This document shows, in pieces, positions 60,721 to 64,000 of a stretch of DNA of 64,000 nt. The position numbers were made by a program, and so were the translations under genes. The notes under the pieces are model-generated. The model did not search any database. It saw only the letters and a program-made list of their open reading frames with translations, and was not told where the DNA came from. The stretch spans positions 2,417,984 to 2,481,983 of the forward strand of contig NC_016026.1 of assembly GCF_000226315.1 (NCBI RefSeq), in the 5' to 3' direction. Within the stretch, counting starts at the first letter, position 1, and each line of letters opens with the position of its first letter. This DNA comes from Micavibrio aeruginosavorus ARL-13. GTDB lineage: Bacteria > Pseudomonadota > Alphaproteobacteria > Micavibrionales > Micavibrionaceae.

Positions 60721-62181
60721 TCACAACCCGCGCTCGTCTTCTGCAGAGACGGGCTGGAGGTAAACAATATCGGCTCCGCCCGATCCACCGCTCGCGGTGC
60801 GTTTGGCCGGAAGGTTTTTGCCGGAACCGGACGCGCGGTCCGCCCCGGGCAAACGGATAATGTTTGCTGCCGTCTTTTCATATTTGTCGCCATCCATTTT
60901 ATTTTTTGGTATTCCGGCGGCAGAATTTGCACCGGTTTGGATGGTTTCAGACGTTTGCAATTCCTGTTCCGCTTCACGGAAGGAGCGTTCGAACTTGATG
61001 AACCACAGGAAATTGGCATTCGAGCGGTCGCGCACCTCGGTAAAAATGGCGTCGGACAGGATGGTAGGGACAAAAGAGACCAGGTAATTTTTGCCGAAAG
61101 GCATCGTACCCAGCGCCAGCACCAGATCGGTGGTGATGGTGCGCGAAGCATCTTCGCCAGCAAAGACATAACCCTGATAATCGGCCAGCATCTGCTGGAT
61201 CAGTGTGCGGTCTTCGATGCGGCAACGATCGGACAGGAACCATGTTTCAAACACGGCGGCCGATGCCGAACCATTATTGATGGTACGAAAATCCAGATAG
61301 GCTTCACGCGCAAAGGCGCGAGCCAGATCGGCCATGGAGGATTCCTCCAGCCGTTCCCACGGATCGCGGTTGCCCGCCAGCTGCAGTTCCCACGCCACGC
61401 GGATGGTGGACGCGGCCAGATCGGCGATCTGGGCCCGGTTGACCAAAATGGCCTGATCCGGGTGGAAGGTCAGCGGATGCAACAGCGCGCCATTCCGGTG
61501 CTGCCACATACGGCGCAGTTCGCGGGCCAGCAACAAAACCTGATCCGTGCGGTCACGGCGCGGATTCAGGAAAATCGCATTGGCATCGCGGTCATAATGG
61601 GCGGTATCAACCTGTTCCGAAAAATGCAGGCCCAGACCAAATTGTTCACCCAGCAACAAATAAGCATGCGCCACGCGGCTTTTTTCCAAAGCGGCACGCA
61701 AGGACCGCAGATCAAATTCACTGCACGAAGCCGGTTCCAGTTCGGGGTCGAGTGCGGCGCGCATCTCGTCCATAAATTCTTCCATGCGCAATTGCGGCAG
61801 GCCCGGTTCGGACAACGCCGCATCCGCCGCCATCAGGCGGTCTTTCATCGCGGCAACACCGCGTTCAATTTCATCAATGCTGAACGGATCGGCGCCATAG
61901 GTCGCATAAGAGTCGCTTGCAAACTCCAGCTCGTCTTCGATGTCGCCTTCAAAATCCATGTAGAACAGCGGCTGGTCGCCAATGATTGAGCAACGCACCG
62001 GTTGGGCGTTATTCAACGTATAGGCAACACGGCAATCATCCTGTTGCAGAATTTCGATGGTGGTGCCGTTGCCCCCGCCCCGGCCATTATGTGACTTCGT
62101 ACCCATGAACCCAAACCATTGTTTTATGGGCTTTGCGCCCGTTTTGATCCGCACATTCCCCATGTAGCGGTATGGGTTCAT
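60721..62181 (-). CDS. Uncharacterised protein, paralogue A of a tandem pair
   Basis: This 486-residue soluble protein starts with a Gly/Asn-rich stretch (GFMGTKSHNGRGGGNGTT), then helices, and the block shared with paralogue B (about residues 195-300). The end (residues 390-486) is disordered and basic. The phrase LLARELRRMWQHRNG resembles a metallopeptidase helix with the first His replaced by Arg. The large number of acidic and Arg residues suggests cytoplasmic protein contacts. The gene precedes paralogue B by 40 bases. No function can be assigned. The two may form a heteromer, or one may be a decayed copy. Confidence 0.75.
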   Translation of the reverse strand: MNPYRYMGNVRIKTGAKPIKQWFGFMGTKSHNGRGGGNGTTIEILQQDDCRVAYTLNNAQPVRCSIIGDQPLFYMDFEGDIEDELEFASDSYATYGADPFSIDEIERGVAAMKDRLMAADAALSEPGLPQLRMEEFMDEMRAALDPELEPASCSEFDLRSLRAALEKSRVAHAYLLLGEQFGLGLHFSEQVDTAHYDRDANAIFLNPRRDRTDQVLLLARELRRMWQHRNGALLHPLTFHPDQAILVNRAQIADLAASTIRVAWELQLAGNRDPWERLEESSMADLARAFAREAYLDFRTINNGSASAAVFETWFLSDRCRIEDRTLIQQMLADYQGYVFAGEDASRTITTDLVLALGTMPFGKNYLVSFVPTILSDAIFTEVRDRSNANFLWFIKFERSFREAEQELQTSETIQTGANSAAGIPKNKMDGDKYEKTAANIIRLPGADRASGSGKNLPAKRTASGGSGGADIVYLQPVSAEDERGL

Positions 62182-62396
62182 TATGCGGGGGCGAAGTTAA
62201 TGAGTTCTAACCAAGGGGGATGTTTTTTGAAAATATTTTTCCCTGCTTAGACAAAGGGTTAGGTGAGTAATTTTCCCTAATATCTAAACTTCCGCGTGCT
62301 TGTGCGGGTGCGGGGCACGCAAAATCAGGGGGCTTGGGGCAAAAAGGGGGGTGGAGTCGGGCTTATTGGCCGGGCAAATCATCCCCGAGGGTCAAT
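62182..62396. other. Intergenic region before paralogue A
   Basis: About 215 bases, with an AT-rich patch at 62215-62290 that probably holds the promoter of the pair. GGGG-runs at 62300-62350 are part of the end of the next gene's transcript. No clear terminator is seen. Confidence 0.35.
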
Positions 62397-63023
62397 TTAT
62401 TGACCGAGCAAATCATCAATCACGGGCATATCTTCAACCACCAGCTCCTCATCCGTCAGGCTGACCATCCCGTCGGGGGCGACCAGAACGGTGGAGCGGA
62501 ACAGGCTGTCCTTAAAGATCATGCGGACGACCAGGGTTTTCGTGCCGTCTTTGGATTCCCCGGTCATGCGGACGGGTTCCAACAGATTGCCAATGGCCTT
62601 GCGTGCGGCCTGCGGCGGATCTTCCTTCCAGGCAATGTCATCGACATTTTCGGCAATGATAAAGCGCCCATGCCGCCCCCGCACATAGGCGAAGAAGAAG
62701 CGCACATAATCAACAACCGCCCGGTCATCCTTCAGCGTCAAAGGCGCGGCGCGGTTCAGGGCGTAAATCGGGGCGTTGGTCCAGTCCAGAATGCGCAGCG
62801 GCTGGCTGGCCTCCGGATTGTACAAAACATGGACGCGGCGGGCCGGGACCACATCATGGTCGGCCATATCCAGCAGCCGCCAGCCGGGATAAAACGACAA
62901 TTCCGCCGCCAGAACCGTGACGGTCCGCGGGTTAAAGGCCGCCCCGTCCAGAAGCGGGTTCACCGCCCCCATCAGGTTTTCGATTTCCAGCCGGTCCAGT
63001 TTTTGAAACGCATCACGAAACAT
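62397..63023 (-). CDS. Uncharacterised conserved-looking protein next to the origin region
   Basis: A 208-residue soluble protein: helix, then beta-rich (VTVLAAELSFYPGWRLLDMAD, ARRVHVLYNPEASQPLRILDWT), then the motif-like VVDYVRFFFAYVRGRHGRFIIAE near 110-130, and an acidic strand pair at the end (MVSLTDEELVVEDMPVIDDLLGQ). I do not recognise it. The ATG at 63023 is used; an upstream TTG at 63104 would add 27 residues. It reads the same way as the pair at 59520-62181, with 215 bases between, so it may belong with them. Confidence 0.65.
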   Translation of the reverse strand: MFRDAFQKLDRLEIENLMGAVNPLLDGAAFNPRTVTVLAAELSFYPGWRLLDMADHDVVPARRVHVLYNPEASQPLRILDWTNAPIYALNRAAPLTLKDDRAVVDYVRFFFAYVRGRHGRFIIAENVDDIAWKEDPPQAARKAIGNLLEPVRMTGESKDGTKTLVVRMIFKDSLFRSTVLVAPDGMVSLTDEELVVEDMPVIDDLLGQ

Positions 63024-63193
63024 GGCCGGGATTCTAGACAGGTTTCCCGGGGCCGACAAGCTGGGGCGAGGGGCAAAAACCTGAAAAACCGCGCCTTTTG
63101 GCAAGAATCCTAACCCTGACCCCTTGTCTATGACAAAGCGGGCCCTATCTGTCGTTTATATTAGTGTAAAACAATATATTAGAGTTTCAGCCA

Positions 63194-63634
63194 ATGCCTC
63201 ATGAGCGTCGCGAGATTTTGTTTTATCTCCACGAAATTACCCCCGCCTTGCTGGATGCCGCCATTCCCCTGATCGGGAAGATTCCGGATTCCCGCGATGT
63301 ACGGATTTTGGATGTTATGCATACGCGAGACTTCCACCGTTCCTTCCACGATATTCAGGCCCGGTTCCGCCCGCTGTTCAACGCCCGCAAGCAGACCGAG
63401 GGCGTGATGTTCCGCGCGGCCGCCACGGGATTGTTTAAAAAGGAACAAATGGCCGGGTTTATCGTCTCCGACGATGTGCTGCAGGATATTTTATTCGATG
63501 CCTGCAAAGCCTATAAAATCAGCCTGCCCCGCAGCGCCGACAAAAAAGTGGTCGCCCAGGATCTGGCCATCGGGTTCGAGTTGATCTTTGAAAGCGCCGG
63601 CGCCGGACCGGCTTTGGCCTTGGAAGAAGCCTGA
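63194..63634 (+). CDS. Uncharacterised 146-residue protein beside the putative origin
   Basis: A small helical protein (REILFYLHEITPALLDAAIPLIGK, FHDIQARFRPLFNARKQTEG, DDVLQDILFDACKAYKISLPRS) with a short Ala/Glu tail. No signal peptide, no membrane helix, no known motif. It points toward the origin region, unlike the genes left of it. A TATATTA stretch at 63173 could be its -10 region. Confidence 0.6.
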   Translation: MPHERREILFYLHEITPALLDAAIPLIGKIPDSRDVRILDVMHTRDFHRSFHDIQARFRPLFNARKQTEGVMFRAAATGLFKKEQMAGFIVSDDVLQDILFDACKAYKISLPRSADKKVVAQDLAIGFELIFESAGAGPALALEEA

Positions 63635-63659
63635 TCCGCACAGCCATCCTGCCCTTAGC

Positions 63660-64000
63660 GTTTTATCCCGCGACGTTCCCCCGATGTTCGCGGGATAAGT
63701 TTGTGGGGGAATCGGGGTCCAACCTTGTGGGGAAGATTCCGACCCCATTTTGCCCCCGCTGACCCCTCTGAATCACACCGGCTTGCCACCCTGTTAAGAT
63801 CTTTTTAACGAATGGGCTGGAGTCGGGGATGGAATCGTTACCAAAGCGTTAATACAGCCATTGGCGTGTTAATACCCTTGTGAATAAGTCGCGGGATAGA
63901 ATGCAATCCCCATAATTCACAGGCCCTACTATCTACTAAAACCCTTTTAAATTTCTTTATTAAAGTTATTGTTCACCCGATTGGACAGCCCGAGATTAAA
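63660..64000. other. Putative replication origin region (oriC-like), continues past the window
   Basis: No gene. A TTAA-N7-TTAA site lies at 63794-63808, and a near match TTAC-N7-TTAA at 63838-63852, both CtrA-type. A DnaA-box-like TGTGAATAA (one mismatch to TGTGGATAA) is at 63879-63887, and a weaker TAATTCACA at 63913-63921. An AT-rich block at 63938-63975 could be the unwinding element. Three copies of TCGCGGGATA are present: 63688 and 63889 on plus, 63664 reversed; the reversed pair also makes a hairpin 63663-63698. Neighbour genes fit the origin in Alphaproteobacteria. Confidence 0.55.

Noticed and set aside
60681..61169. N-terminal extension of the 59520-60680 gene to 549 residues
   Set aside because: It overlaps the well-supported paralogue A on the same strand and its composition looks like a shadow frame.
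59520..62181. Zinc metallopeptidase function for the tandem paralogues
   Set aside because: The HExxH-like helix has Arg in place of the first His in both copies.

Overview
The window looks like chromosome of a free-living, flagellated alphaproteobacterium with fairly high GC. Three things point there. The run ppsR, aroE, coaE, dnaQ, secB, fxsA, Tim44-like, mltA at 47-60 kb is the order found beside the replication origin in many Alphaproteobacteria. Ubiquinone and PII genes are of proteobacterial type. A TTAA-N7-TTAA (CtrA-type) site lies in a probable origin region at the right end. A relative of the predatory Micavibrio group would fit, but that is a guess from gene content.

Layout. 0-2.3 kb: end of an outer-membrane barrel gene, a PII protein with an altered T-loop, and a UbiH-type hydroxylase. 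2.3-28.8 kb: a Dot/Icm (type IVB) secretion locus. The left arm, on the minus strand, reads icmL-icmK-icmE-icmG-icmC-icmD-icmJ-icmB, the same order as in Legionella, and ends in three uncharacterised genes. The right arm, also minus, carries dotD-dotC-dotB-icmT with a lytic transglycosylase, a TcpQ-domain protein, one unknown protein and a DsbC-like oxidoreductase. Between the arms, on the plus strand, sit two tandem paralogous secreted proteins and flgK-flgL with a sigma-54 promoter. No dotA, dotL/M, icmF/dotU, icmS/W or icmQ was seen, so these must lie elsewhere if present.

28.9-33.3 kb: lemA, an M48 protease, a Bax-inhibitor-1 family protein and a sigma-54 response regulator. 33.5-38.3 kb: a compact (about 4.7 kb) integrated element in the 3' end of a tRNA-Ala. 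It has a P4-type integrase, repeats that look like integrase arm sites at both ends, an excisionase-like protein, small regulators and a structured non-coding stretch. 38.3-46.1 kb: a 1238-residue RTX protein combining carbohydrate-binding, C-type lectin and LamG-like modules, small envelope proteins, an O-antigen-ligase-like membrane protein and an SseB-like protein. 46.1-63.6 kb: indoleamine 2,3-dioxygenase, mltA, Tim44-like, fxsA, secB, two tandem ftsH genes, dnaQ, a glutamine amidotransferase, coaE, aroE, ppsR, and two tandem uncharacterised paralogues. 63.65-64.0 kb: non-coding, with features of a replication origin.

Working together: the Dot/Icm genes would build an envelope-spanning export machine. 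The transglycosylase, DsbC-like protein and the unknown periplasmic proteins probably serve its assembly. The sigma-54 activator at 31.6 kb is a candidate to drive flgKL. Most genes from 46 to 63 kb run away from the proposed origin, as expected for leading-strand bias.
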